Below are positions 1-8,517 of a stretch of 64,000 nucleotides of DNA, piece by piece. The notes under the pieces are model-generated. The model searched no databases. It was not told the origin of the DNA and saw only the letters and a list, made by a program, of their open reading frames with translations. Source of the stretch: Clostridium sp. AM22-11AC (GTDB lineage Bacteria > Bacillota > Clostridia > Lachnospirales > Lachnospiraceae); NCBI RefSeq assembly GCF_003473545.1, contig NZ_QUCM01000001.1, positions 62,001 to 126,000 on the forward strand, in the 5' to 3' direction. The number at the start of each line of letters is the position of its first letter. The first letter of the stretch is position 1. The position numbers and the translations under genes were made by a program.

Positions 1-108
1 TTCACAGTCTGCCTTTCCTGGTGCAATGATCTCATGGAATCCTTCTTCACAGGAAGAATCAAACTTCCAGCCTTCCATACGTTCTTTTGTTATTTCACCT
101 TGGATCAT
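1..108 (-). CDS. N-terminus of a possible IolB/KduI-like isomerase (partial)
   Basis: Only the first 36 codons are in the window; the gene continues past position 1. A strong ribosome-binding site (AGGAGGTTT, complement of 112-120) sits 4-6 bases before the ATG at 108, so the start is secure. The peptide contains GFHEIIAPGKADCE, which reminds me of the beginning of 5-deoxy-glucuronate isomerases (IolB, a cupin enzyme of inositol catabolism). Too little is present for a firm call. It lies directly downstream of the TRAP transporter genes on the same strand, so it may belong to the same sugar-acid operon. The function is inferred from a weak match and from context. Confidence 0.5.
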   Translation of the reverse strand, partial: MIQGEITKERMEGWKFDSSCEEGFHEIIAPGKADCE

Positions 109-169
109 GATAAACCTCCTGTTATACCTGACCAGCCTTTTGCTGATCATGTTATGTGATTATTTACAA

Positions 170-187
170 GGCCGCCTGCAGGCGGCC
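170..187 (-). repeat. GC-rich palindrome between dctM and the next gene
   Basis: GGCCGCCTGCAGGCGGCC is a perfect self-complementary palindrome in the gap between dctM and the downstream partial gene. On the minus-strand transcript it is followed by TTGTAAAT, not a real U-tract. It could be a weak terminator or an RNA-stabilising hairpin behind dctM. Confidence 0.5.
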
Positions 188-200
188 CCAGTTTTTAAAA

Positions 201-1475
201 TTAAATAAGCATTGTACAGAAACCTCTTGAGAATACGCACAGGAAGAATACTGCAACATATCCGATCAGGAATGGGATCTCTGCCTTTGCAATGTCTCCC
301 ATTTTCAGTCCTGATACAGTTGACGCTGAGAAAATGTTAACTGCAACAGGTGGTGTCATAGTACCAACTACGTTGGAGATACATACGATCATACCAAAAT
401 GGATAACATCGATTCCCATGCTCTGGGCGATCGGCCACAGAACCGGAACCAGTAAAACTGCGATGGCAGTACCTTCCATAAATGTACCGAAAATAAGAAG
501 AATGATAGCAACAACGAAGCAGAATAACATAGAATTCAGGTTCATTGCTACAACGGTGTCTACCAGTGCCTGGGAAGCGCCGGAGAAAGTAAATACCCAG
601 GAGAATGCAGTAGAGGAAGCGATGATGAAAAGGATCATTGCGGAGCTCTTTGCAGAATCCTTTAAGATCGGGATCAGTTCCTTAAATGTCAGTTCCTTGT
701 AGATGAACAGACCTGCAATAGCTGCCCATACAACGGCAACAGCTGCACTTTCAGTAGCTGTCAGCATACCGGAGTAGATACCGCCAAGGATGATGATAGG
801 TGTCATTAATGCAGGAATAGCATCTAAGAACACTTTGAATATTTCTGCCGGTGTACGCTTTACTTCCTGTTTTGGCCATTTTTCTTTTCTTGCGAAGAAA
901 AGAACCTCTGTCATAAGCACTACCATGATGGTAACACCTACTAACATACCCTGTTTGAACATATTACCTACAGAAGCACCGGTTAAGGTACAGTAGATAA
1001 CCATGATAATGGATGGAGGAATGATCGGTCCCATACCACCGGATACTACTAACAGGCCGGCTGTACGGTCACCAGGATATCCCATCTTGACCATATCGTT
1101 GTAAAGCATGGTTCCGATAGCAATAACAGTTGCAGGTGCGGAACCGGATAATGCTGCGAAGAATGCACATGCAAGTACCAGCGCAAGGCTCATACCGCCG
1201 CGTACATTACCAACCAGGCAGTTAGCAAAGTTTACGATACGGCGGGAGATACCACCTTTTGTCATCAGGTTTCCTGCAAGTACGAAGAATGCGATGGCCA
1301 TAATAGAGGTTGACTGAAGTCCACCGAAAATACGCTGTGCGATTACCGTAGAAGATGCGGACAGTCCGCCAAATACTACGGAGCAAAGGGAAGCCACTCC
1401 CAAAGAAATGGAAACCGGAACACCGATCACCAGGCATGCTGCGAATGCAACGAAAAGAATTACTCCTGCGCTCAT
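201..1475 (-). CDS. dctM: TRAP transporter large permease (DctM)
   Basis: This 424-residue, very hydrophobic protein has the usual length and composition of the TRAP large membrane subunit, with about a dozen predicted membrane segments. Typical parts are the GxxPAT-like stretch (SGSAPATVIAIG, near residue 110) and the repeated PPS/PP loops (GPIIPPSIIMV near 150, TMTPPVAVN near 375). The family uses an ion gradient to move organic or sugar acids delivered by DctP. Its ATG overlaps the end of dctQ by 4 bases (ATGA), so the two are translationally coupled. The neighbouring sugar-acid dehydratase suggests a hexonate, pentonate or uronate substrate; that is inference. Confidence 0.93.
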   Translation of the reverse strand: MSAGVILFVAFAACLVIGVPVSISLGVASLCSVVFGGLSASSTVIAQRIFGGLQSTSIMAIAFFVLAGNLMTKGGISRRIVNFANCLVGNVRGGMSLALVLACAFFAALSGSAPATVIAIGTMLYNDMVKMGYPGDRTAGLLVVSGGMGPIIPPSIIMVIYCTLTGASVGNMFKQGMLVGVTIMVVLMTEVLFFARKEKWPKQEVKRTPAEIFKVFLDAIPALMTPIIILGGIYSGMLTATESAAVAVVWAAIAGLFIYKELTFKELIPILKDSAKSSAMILFIIASSTAFSWVFTFSGASQALVDTVVAMNLNSMLFCFVVAIILLIFGTFMEGTAIAVLLVPVLWPIAQSMGIDVIHFGMIVCISNVVGTMTPPVAVNIFSASTVSGLKMGDIAKAEIPFLIGYVAVFFLCVFSRGFCTMLI

Positions 1476-1972
1476 GCCTCTACCTCCTTATTTTTCAGGT
1501 CCATAACTTTTTCAACCAGCACAACTGCCTGGATGACCAGGATCAGTGCAAAGGTCAGGACCAGTGAAAAGTACATTACTGACATTGGTACTTTTAAAAC
1601 CGGTGTGGTCTGTCCGGTCTGTAACTGCTTGGAAAACAGTGCCAGACCTGCTTTTAACATTACGAAAGAGAAGATCTCCAGAATGATCTGTTCAATAATA
1701 GATACGATCTTTTTTGTAACTCCGTGGAGTTTTTCGATCACTGCAGTAACTGCTACCTGCGTGCCGTCACGAAGACCAACTTCTGTTCCTAAAAGTGCCA
1801 TATAGATCATACTGTACATTGCAACTTCTTCTGTCCATGGCATAGATGCCTTGATGAAGTTACGGTTTACGACAGAGATGAAATACGCGATGACCATTGC
1901 CACAAAGGTAACGACCATGATGGCATATTCTACATTGGTAATGTAAGATAATGCTTTCTTAATTCCTTTCAT
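1472..1972 (-). CDS. dctQ: TRAP transporter small permease (DctQ)
   Basis: This 166-residue protein has four hydrophobic segments (about residues 18-38, 48-68, 88-108 and 128-150) and the PWTEE motif (SMPWTEEVAMYSMIY, about residues 44-58) typical of TRAP small permeases. DctQ partners with DctM in the membrane. The gene lies between dctP and dctM. It is separated from dctP by about 120 bases containing a hairpin, and it overlaps dctM by 4 bases. Length and order fit a standard three-part dctPQM system. Confidence 0.92.
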   Translation of the reverse strand: MKGIKKALSYITNVEYAIMVVTFVAMVIAYFISVVNRNFIKASMPWTEEVAMYSMIYMALLGTEVGLRDGTQVAVTAVIEKLHGVTKKIVSIIEQIILEIFSFVMLKAGLALFSKQLQTGQTTPVLKVPMSVMYFSLVLTFALILVIQAVVLVEKVMDLKNKEVEA

Positions 1973-2004
1973 TTCCAGTCCCCTTCTTTTCTCTCGCTCT
2001 TTAA

Positions 2005-2043
2005 AACAGCCGCACCGTCACTGACTGTTGCCGGCACGGCTGT
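2005..2043 (-). terminator. Stem-loop between dctP and dctQ
   Basis: On the minus strand ACAGCCGTGCCG and CGGTGCGGCTGT form an imperfect 12-base stem followed by TTTTAAAG. It sits between the binding-protein gene and the permease genes. Such a partial terminator or mRNA-protecting hairpin would give more DctP than DctQM; that function is inferred. Confidence 0.55.
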
Positions 2044-2091
2044 ATGTTTACTGCTTTTTTTATTTTGTGTTGCCTGTGGATCTTTGGCAGA

Positions 2092-3168
2092 TTATTTTAC
2101 AGCTGCTTTTGCTGCATCTACTGCTGCTTCCCATTCTGCATCGAAAGAAGTACCAGCCTTCTCCTGAGCTGCCTTGTAAGCGTCCTTCATTTCATCTAAG
2201 TTGATGTCATAGAACTTAACGCCAGCGCCTTCCAGGTTACCCTTAGCTTCTTCGTTTGCTTCGTTCAGATACTGCCACTGAGCTTCGCAGCCTTCTGCTA
2301 CAGCCTTAACGAAGGTATCTTTTAAATCATCCGGGATCTTGTTCCAAGCGTTATCGCTCATGCACAGTGGGATGTATACGAAGCAGTGATGTGTATTGAT
2401 AACGGAGTTTACACCAGCCTCATAGAACTTGTTGATCCAGCAGTTAGAAACAGCGTTCTCGCAAGCATCAATGGTCTTCTGCTGAAGAGCGGTAAACTGC
2501 TCAGAAGCGGAAAGTGCGATTGGGTTAGCACCGAAAGCGGTAAATGCTGCTAACTGTCCTTCGTTCTGCATTACACGGATCTTTACGCCCTTGAAATCTG
2601 CCATAGACTCGATTGGCTTTGTGGAGAATACATCACGGAAACCGGATTCCATGTAGCCAATTACGTGAATACCATGCTCATTTGCCTTAGTCTGGATCAG
2701 ATCGCCTAACTCATGAGTTACTGCGTAGTTAGCCTGATCTGCGCTGTCCCACAGGAAAGCCTGATCCAGAATGCTCATCTCTGGGATGTAGTTAGCAAGT
2801 ACGGAGTTTGCACAGGATGCGATATCAAGGTCGCCCTGAACTGCCATGTCCAGTGTATCGCTCTCGCCGCCTAATGTGCCGCCTGCCTGGATAGTCAGTG
2901 TGATCTTTCCGTCAGTTGCCTTTTCTACACATTCAGCGATCTTTTCAGCGCCCTTGTAGTAGTTGGAAGAAGTATTGTCAACCAGTGACATTGTAAAGTT
3001 GATAGCATCTGCAGAAGCTGTGGAGCCTGCTGCCTCTGTCTTTGTGTCAGAACCGCCTGCTGCTGCGGCTGTTGTAGCTGCTCCTTTGTCAGAAGAACCT
3101 CCACATGCTGTGAGGCTTGCTGCCATTGCTGCTGCCAGGATTGTTAACATTACTTTTGACTTTCTCAT
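2092..3168 (-). CDS. dctP: TRAP transporter substrate-binding lipoprotein (DctP)
   Basis: This 358-residue protein has a lipoprotein signal peptide with lipobox LTAC (Cys22) and then a low-complexity Gly/Ser/Ala/Thr linker to about residue 50, typical of Gram-positive anchored binding proteins. The rest resembles the DctP family: the substrate-carboxylate region is visible as GVKIRVMQNEG (about residues 192-202), and ALQQKTIDACEN follows near residue 230. It would capture an acidic solute outside the membrane and pass it to DctQM. A sigma-A promoter with palindromic operator lies directly upstream, and a hairpin follows the gene. Confidence 0.93.
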   Translation of the reverse strand: MRKSKVMLTILAAAMAASLTACGGSSDKGAATTAAAAGGSDTKTEAAGSTASADAINFTMSLVDNTSSNYYKGAEKIAECVEKATDGKITLTIQAGGTLGGESDTLDMAVQGDLDIASCANSVLANYIPEMSILDQAFLWDSADQANYAVTHELGDLIQTKANEHGIHVIGYMESGFRDVFSTKPIESMADFKGVKIRVMQNEGQLAAFTAFGANPIALSASEQFTALQQKTIDACENAVSNCWINKFYEAGVNSVINTHHCFVYIPLCMSDNAWNKIPDDLKDTFVKAVAEGCEAQWQYLNEANEEAKGNLEGAGVKFYDINLDEMKDAYKAAQEKAGTSFDAEWEAAVDAAKAAVK

Positions 3169-3196
3169 AACTTAATACCTTCCCTTTCTTTTAATA

Positions 3197-3218
3197 GATC
3201 CTGATCATCTGCAGGATC
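3197..3218. repeat. Inverted repeat in dctP leader
   Basis: GATCCTG (3197-3203) and CAGGATC (3212-3218) are perfect inverted arms 8 bases apart, in the 5' untranslated part of dctP about 30-50 bases before the ATG. It may be a second operator or an mRNA hairpin. Confidence 0.5.
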
Positions 3219-3225
3219 TTAATTA

Positions 3226-3269
3226 ATAAGATGTCTGATGTAATCTTTTTACCACATCAGACATCTTAT
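3226..3269. promoter_or_regulatory. 16-bp inverted repeat operator overlapping the dctP promoter
   Basis: ATAAGATGTCTGATGT (3226-3241) and ACATCAGACATCTTAT (3254-3269) are perfect 16-base inverted arms separated by 12 bases. They fall in the -35/-10 spacer and start region of the dctP promoter, where a repressor would block RNA polymerase. The TGTCTGA core recurs at 3430-3451 and in front of the dehydratase gene, and it resembles sites of FadR-subfamily GntR regulators. The regulator gene is not identified in this window. Confidence 0.75.
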
Positions 3270-3274
3270 GTCAA
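3246..3274 (-). promoter_or_regulatory. Predicted sigma-A promoter of dctP
   Basis: On the minus strand TTGACA (3269-3274) is followed by 17 bases and TAAAAA (3246-3251). The -35 is consensus and the -10 matches four of six positions. It is embedded in the palindromic operator. Confidence 0.6.
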
Positions 3275-3277
3275 GGG

Positions 3278-3327
3278 ATTGTGAAAAATTTGTGTATCTC
3301 AAATGCGTTTTTTATGTTTTTCACAAT
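3278..3327. repeat. Wide inverted repeat ATTGTGAAAAA upstream of dctP
   Basis: ATTGTGAAAAA (3278-3288) and TTTTTCACAAT (3317-3327) are perfect 11-base inverted arms 28 bases apart, just upstream of the dctP -35 box. The spacing is too wide for a classic CRP site, but each arm contains a TGTGA half. Apart from this, the next repeat and a terminator, I see no gene in 3169-3492. Confidence 0.45.
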
Positions 3328-3373
3328 TTTGTATTTATATTTTTGTGCAACATTACTTTGTATTTGTTTTGCG

Positions 3374-3412
3374 CAATAAAAATGCCTTTTGTACAGATGT
3401 ACAAAAGGCATT
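3374..3412 (-). terminator. Rho-independent terminator after the dehydratase gene
   Basis: AATGCCTTTTGTAC (3381-3394) and GTACAAAAGGCATT (3399-3412) are perfect 14-base arms with a 4-base loop. On the minus strand the stem is followed by a T-rich tail (TTTTTATT). It separates the dehydratase transcript from dctP. Confidence 0.85.
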
Positions 3413-3429
3413 AATTTGTATTATATTGG

Positions 3430-3451
3430 TCAGACAGCTTTTTCTGTCTGA
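3430..3451. promoter_or_regulatory. TCAGACAG/CTGTCTGA inverted repeat, possible operator
   Basis: TCAGACAG (3430-3437) and CTGTCTGA (3444-3451) form a perfect inverted repeat with a 6-base spacer, 40 bases past the dehydratase stop codon. It shares the TGTCTGA core with the operators at dctP and at the dehydratase promoter. With no T-tract it is more likely a protein-binding site than a terminator. Confidence 0.5.
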
Positions 3452-3492
3452 TGTTTTGGTAAGATTATTCCATGCGCTGGATCCACTCAGGA

Positions 3493-5280
3493 CTACACCA
3501 TATATCCGCCTTTAATAGGTGATACTGCATGCTCAGAGAACAGCTTTAAGGTTCCCTTGGTATATTTCGGAGGCTTTGGCTGCCATTTAGCTTTTCTGAC
3601 CTTTAATATCTCTTCCATTTCCTCTGGAGTGCGCTTTTCACCCTTTACGCCTACGATCTCCAGTCTGCGCTCTTTTACATTAATATAGATCAAGTCATCT
3701 TCTTCTACCAGTGCAATAGGTCCGCCTGCAGCAGCTTCCGGGCTTACATGACCGATAACCGGGCCTCTGGATGCACCGGAGAAACGTCCGTCAGTGATCA
3801 GAGCCACGCTGGAAGCCAGTTTCGGGTCAGAACATATAGCTTCACCTGTATAGAACATTTCAGGCATACCGCTTCCCTTTGGTCCCTCATAGCGGATAAA
3901 GATAGCATCCCCTGGTTTTACCTTTCTCTTAAGAACAGCGTCAATACACTCTTCCTCACTGTTAAATGGTCTTGCAAGAAGGGTGGCCTCAAACATTTCC
4001 TTCGGGCATGCAGTGTGCTTGATCACACAGCCTTCCGGAGCCAGGTTGCCCTTTAAAATAGCAATACTTCCATCTGTTCCCTTTGCATCATCAAAGGCAT
4101 GGATGATCTCTGTACGCTTGATCTCGCGTCCTAACAGCTTGCCCTTTTCCCTTAACAGCTCATCGCAGTGGTCATAGAAACCATTTTTCTTTAATTCTTC
4201 CAGGTTCTCACCTAAAGTCTTGCCTGTAACTGTCATTACATCCAGATGCAGCATATCCTTAATCTCTTCCATAACTCTTGGAACACCGCCTGCATAATAG
4301 AAATACTGGGCTGGCCAGTCACCAGATGGACGGATATTAAGCAGGTAATGAGCTCCTCTGTGCATACGGTCAAAGGTTTCTGCATCTACTTCAAAGCCGA
4401 ATTCATGGGCAATAGCAGGAATGTGCATGGTAGCATTGGTAGAACCGCTGATAGCAGCATGTACCATAATAGCGTTCTCAAAGCTCTTCATGGTAACGAT
4501 ATCCTTTGCCTTGATACCTTTTTCTACTAACTTCATCAGCTGTTTTCCTGCATCATAAGCAGCCTGCTTTAATTCAGGTGCAGTTGCGGGCATCAGGGCA
4601 GTGCCTGGAAGCATAAGGCCTAATGCCTCTGCCATGATCTGCATGGTGGAAGCAGTACCCATAAAGGAACATGCGCCGCAGCTTGGGCATGCATTGTGCT
4701 TATAATAATTTAACTGTTCCTCCGGGATCTCGCCTCTCTTTTCCTGTGCATCGAATTTACCGATCTGCTCCAGTGTCAGCAGTTCGTTAATAGCGCAGGC
4801 CGGGTCATTTTCCACATACTTAGGTGTAATAGTATGTGCCTCCATAACACCGCCAGTAACTACAATAGCACTCATATCCTTTAAACGGCCGATACCCATT
4901 AAAATAGCAGGCACGGACTTGTCGCAGCTGGCAATAAACATGCCGCCGTCAAAGCCGCTTGCCATTCCGTGAACTTCGATCATATTGGTCATCATATCTC
5001 TGTGTGCAAGAGAATAATTGATGCCGTCATGTCCCTGGGCAATGCCGTCGCAGATATCGGTCACATAATATCTGGCTGCTTTTCCTCCGTTATCGTTGAC
5101 TGCTTTTACGCCCTCTTCTACAAACTGGTTCAGATGGGCACTTCCCGGATGACTGTCACCAAAAGAGCTTTCTACTAAAATCTGAGGTTTATCCAGATCT
5201 GCCACGCTCCATCCCATTCCGATCTTTAACGGGTCATTTTCCGGTGCAAGTTTTCTAACTTCCTGACTGTGTAACTTCAT
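3493..5280 (-). CDS. IlvD/Edd-family dehydratase, probably sugar-acid dehydratase
   Basis: This 595-residue protein belongs to the dihydroxy-acid / phosphogluconate dehydratase family, which binds an Fe-S cluster and removes water from 2,3-dihydroxy acids. Conserved cysteines sit in VTDICDGI (Cys77), SCDKSVPAILMG (Cys119) and HNACPSCGACSFMG (Cys198-204), and the C-terminal ITDGRFSGASRGP region is intact. It is longer than typical IlvD (about 555-570). It is not next to other ilv genes but beside a TRAP transporter with shared operator sequences. I therefore favour a pentonate or hexonate dehydratase over valine/isoleucine synthesis. RBS AAAGGAGAACGG precedes the ATG. A 'dihydroxy-acid dehydratase' label remains possible. 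Confidence 0.88.
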   Translation of the reverse strand: MKLHSQEVRKLAPENDPLKIGMGWSVADLDKPQILVESSFGDSHPGSAHLNQFVEEGVKAVNDNGGKAARYYVTDICDGIAQGHDGINYSLAHRDMMTNMIEVHGMASGFDGGMFIASCDKSVPAILMGIGRLKDMSAIVVTGGVMEAHTITPKYVENDPACAINELLTLEQIGKFDAQEKRGEIPEEQLNYYKHNACPSCGACSFMGTASTMQIMAEALGLMLPGTALMPATAPELKQAAYDAGKQLMKLVEKGIKAKDIVTMKSFENAIMVHAAISGSTNATMHIPAIAHEFGFEVDAETFDRMHRGAHYLLNIRPSGDWPAQYFYYAGGVPRVMEEIKDMLHLDVMTVTGKTLGENLEELKKNGFYDHCDELLREKGKLLGREIKRTEIIHAFDDAKGTDGSIAILKGNLAPEGCVIKHTACPKEMFEATLLARPFNSEEECIDAVLKRKVKPGDAIFIRYEGPKGSGMPEMFYTGEAICSDPKLASSVALITDGRFSGASRGPVIGHVSPEAAAGGPIALVEEDDLIYINVKERRLEIVGVKGEKRTPEEMEEILKVRKAKWQPKPPKYTKGTLKLFSEHAVSPIKGGYMV

Positions 5281-5315
5281 AACCGTTCTCCTTTTAATTC
5301 ATCATATTATTTTTT

Positions 5316-5390
5316 AAAAATTCGTCTGACATCTCATGAGTTTAGATTAGCATTTTTTTATTAAAAAGGCAATAGGTCAGACAAATTTTT
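5316..5390. promoter_or_regulatory. Paired inverted operators around the dehydratase promoter
   Basis: AAAAATTCGTCTGAC (5316-5330) and GTCAGACAAATTTTT (5376-5390) are inverted copies matching at 14 of 15 bases. They flank the predicted promoter, one upstream of -35 and one downstream of -10, an arrangement suited to looping repression. The GTCTGAC core is shared with the dctP operator. Confidence 0.65.
5344..5372 (-). promoter_or_regulatory. Predicted sigma-A promoter of the dehydratase gene
   Basis: On the minus strand TTGCCT (5367-5372) and TAATCT (5344-5349) are 17 bases apart. It is a moderate match lying between the two GTCTGAC operator copies. Confidence 0.5.
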
Positions 5391-5393
5391 AAC

Positions 5394-5439
5394 AAAAAAA
5401 GAAGTCTGCAACGTTTTTATCCGCCACAGACTTCTTTTT
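5394..5439 (-). terminator. groEL terminator
   Basis: AAAAAGAAGTCTG (5396-5408) and CAGACTTCTTTTT (5427-5439) form a perfect 13-base stem; the minus-strand transcript ends in TTTTTTTG. It lies about 34 bases past the groEL stop codon. Confidence 0.85.
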
Positions 5440-5472
5440 ACTAACAGTATATTCCTATTTTTATATTTCTGA

Positions 5473-7101
<1,629 letters not shown>

Positions 7102-7185
7102 TTACCTCCGAACAATCTAAACTATTTCGTATTTATACCTACTATACGGGAAACGCGAACTCCGCTGCGCTGCGTTTGCGTAGCG

Positions 7186-7206
7186 AAAAATGCCTCTGGC
7201 ATTTTT
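7186..7206 (-). other. Hairpin between groES and groEL
   Basis: AAAAATGCC (7186-7194) and GGCATTTTT (7198-7206) form a 9-base stem with a 3-base loop just after the groES stop codon. On the minus strand it is followed by CGCTACG, so the T-run lies within the stem. It may be a weak terminator or an RNA-processing site. Confidence 0.5.
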
Positions 7207-7208
7207 CT

Positions 7209-7493
7209 TTACTCTACAACAGCTAAAATGTCGCTTTGCTTTACGATCACGTATTTTTCTTTCTCTAACTCTACTTCTGTACCTGAGTACTTGGAGTAGA
7301 TAACTTTATCTCCAGCCTTAACCTGCATGGTAACTTCCTTGCCGTCAACTACACCGCCTGGGCCTACTGCGATAACTTCTGCCTGCTGTGGTTTTTCTTT
7401 TGCTGCACCTGGAAGAACAATACCGGATGCTGTGGTCTCTTCTGCAACTAACTGCTTTAATACAACTTTGTCAAATAATGGAACTAACTTCAT
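7209..7493 (-). CDS. groES: Co-chaperonin GroES (Hsp10)
   Basis: This 94-residue protein is the expected length of the GroEL lid. It starts KLVPLFDKVVLKQ and has the mobile-loop region EETTASGIVLPGAAKEKPQ (residues 18-36), which contacts GroEL, followed by AEVIAVGPGG. It forms the groESL operon with groEL. A well-matched sigma-A promoter overlapping a CIRCE element lies 80-125 bases upstream, so HrcA-controlled heat-shock induction is expected. Confidence 0.98.
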   Translation of the reverse strand: MKLVPLFDKVVLKQLVAEETTASGIVLPGAAKEKPQQAEVIAVGPGGVVDGKEVTMQVKAGDKVIYSKYSGTEVELEKEKYVIVKQSDILAVVE

Positions 7494-7575
7494 AACTAGA
7501 TTCCTCCTTGATCGTCATTCTTATTTTTCTACCTGCAGCTTTTACTTTTCGCTGCTTCTTTCGCTCACAATGTAA

Positions 7576-7604
7576 GTTATAGCACCTATTGTTAGCACTG
7601 TCAA
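7576..7604 (-). promoter_or_regulatory. groESL sigma-A promoter
   Basis: On the minus strand TTGACA (7599-7604), a 17-base spacer and TATAAC (7576-7581). The -35 box sits inside the CIRCE element, so HrcA binding would block it. Confidence 0.85.
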
Positions 7605-7618
7605 GTTCTGAGTGCTAA
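7592..7618. promoter_or_regulatory. CIRCE element (HrcA operator)
   Basis: TTAGCACTG-N9-GAGTGCTAA matches the CIRCE consensus TTAGCACTC-N9-GAGTGCTAA with one mismatch at the ninth base of the left arm. It overlaps the groESL -35 box, the classical site of HrcA repression. hrcA itself is not in the window. Confidence 0.93.
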
Positions 7619-7763
7619 TTTTTTCATTTTGTCTCTTAACTTTGTAAATCTTTTATATTTTTTTGCAATTTTAGTTTCTTTTTTTTTCTGTTCGTATTAC
7701 AATATAATAATCAGACATACTAATTTATAAATTCAGACACTATTTTAAGAAGGGGGTATTTGT

Positions 7764-8411
7764 ATGGCTAAGAAAGGTTTTGGAAAGTTTGTAGCCTTTG
7801 CCGCTATTTCCGGTGCTGTGGCAGCTGGCGTTTCCTATGTACTCCAGTACAAGATCTACCATAAAGAGCTTGATAAAGATTTCCGTGAATTTGAAGAGGA
7901 CGAAGAAGACGAGGACGCTTCCCAGAGTGACTCCTTTGATCCCCGTAAAATAAACCGCAATTATATCTCCTTAAATTCCAGCAGGGATGAATTTAAAATG
8001 GCAGCAAAAGATATGGCATCTGCTACTAAAAATGTATTAAAAGATGCAGGAAATCTGTTCTCCGATACAGCCCACGAAGCAGTTTCCGCTGCTGTAGATA
8101 CCGCACATATCGCTATCCACTCCATGAAAGCAAAAAAAGACGATCTCTTTGAAGAAGAGGATGATCCTAAAAAGGGAGACTCTTTTACAGAAGAAGATTA
8201 TCTGGATGATGACTATGTAGACGATGACGATCTTTACGACTACGAACGTCTGGATCACTCTCCTTCACCAGCAAAAGAAGAAAACATCTCTGTTTCTGTT
8301 AATCCGGAAGCCGCTGATGATCTGGAAGAAGAAAGCGAAGAAAAAGAAGAGACAGCCAAGGCAGCTGAACCTGAAAAAGAAACAGCTACCATCGAGGAAG
8401 ATACCATCTAA
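7764..8411 (+). CDS. Acidic membrane-anchored protein of unknown function
   Basis: This 215-residue protein is not one I recognise. Residues 7-27 form one hydrophobic segment (FVAFAAISGAVAAGVSYVLQY). The rest is very hydrophilic, with acidic clusters at about 36-53 (FEEDEEDEDASQSD) and 128-157 and a Glu-rich tail. A middle stretch (MAAKDMASATKNVLKDAGN, near 72-90) looks like an amphipathic helix, as in YtxH-like or apolipoprotein-like envelope proteins. RBS AAGAAGGGGG precedes the ATG. TATAAT at 7703-7708 could be its -10 box. It is a single-gene unit between divergent groESL and a convergent kinase gene, closed by a strong terminator. Confidence 0.8.
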   Translation: MAKKGFGKFVAFAAISGAVAAGVSYVLQYKIYHKELDKDFREFEEDEEDEDASQSDSFDPRKINRNYISLNSSRDEFKMAAKDMASATKNVLKDAGNLFSDTAHEAVSAAVDTAHIAIHSMKAKKDDLFEEEDDPKKGDSFTEEDYLDDDYVDDDDLYDYERLDHSPSPAKEENISVSVNPEAADDLEEESEEKEETAKAAEPEKETATIEEDTI

Positions 8412-8430
8412 TCTGATTTAACCAGACTTT

Positions 8431-8474
8431 AAAAGAGCTGCACAGCCCCAAAGCCGTGCAGCTCTTTTTTCTTA
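8431..8474 (+). terminator. Bidirectional terminator
   Basis: AAAAGAGCTGCAC (8431-8443) and GTGCAGCTCTTTT (8456-8468) form a 13-base stem followed by TTTTCTT. The A-rich 5' side gives a T-tract on the minus strand too, so it can also end the convergent kinase transcript (stop at 8518). Confidence 0.87.
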
Positions 8475-8517
8475 ATTTTTCTGATACCGGATTGCTATGT
8501 TCTTTGCACTCACCCAA

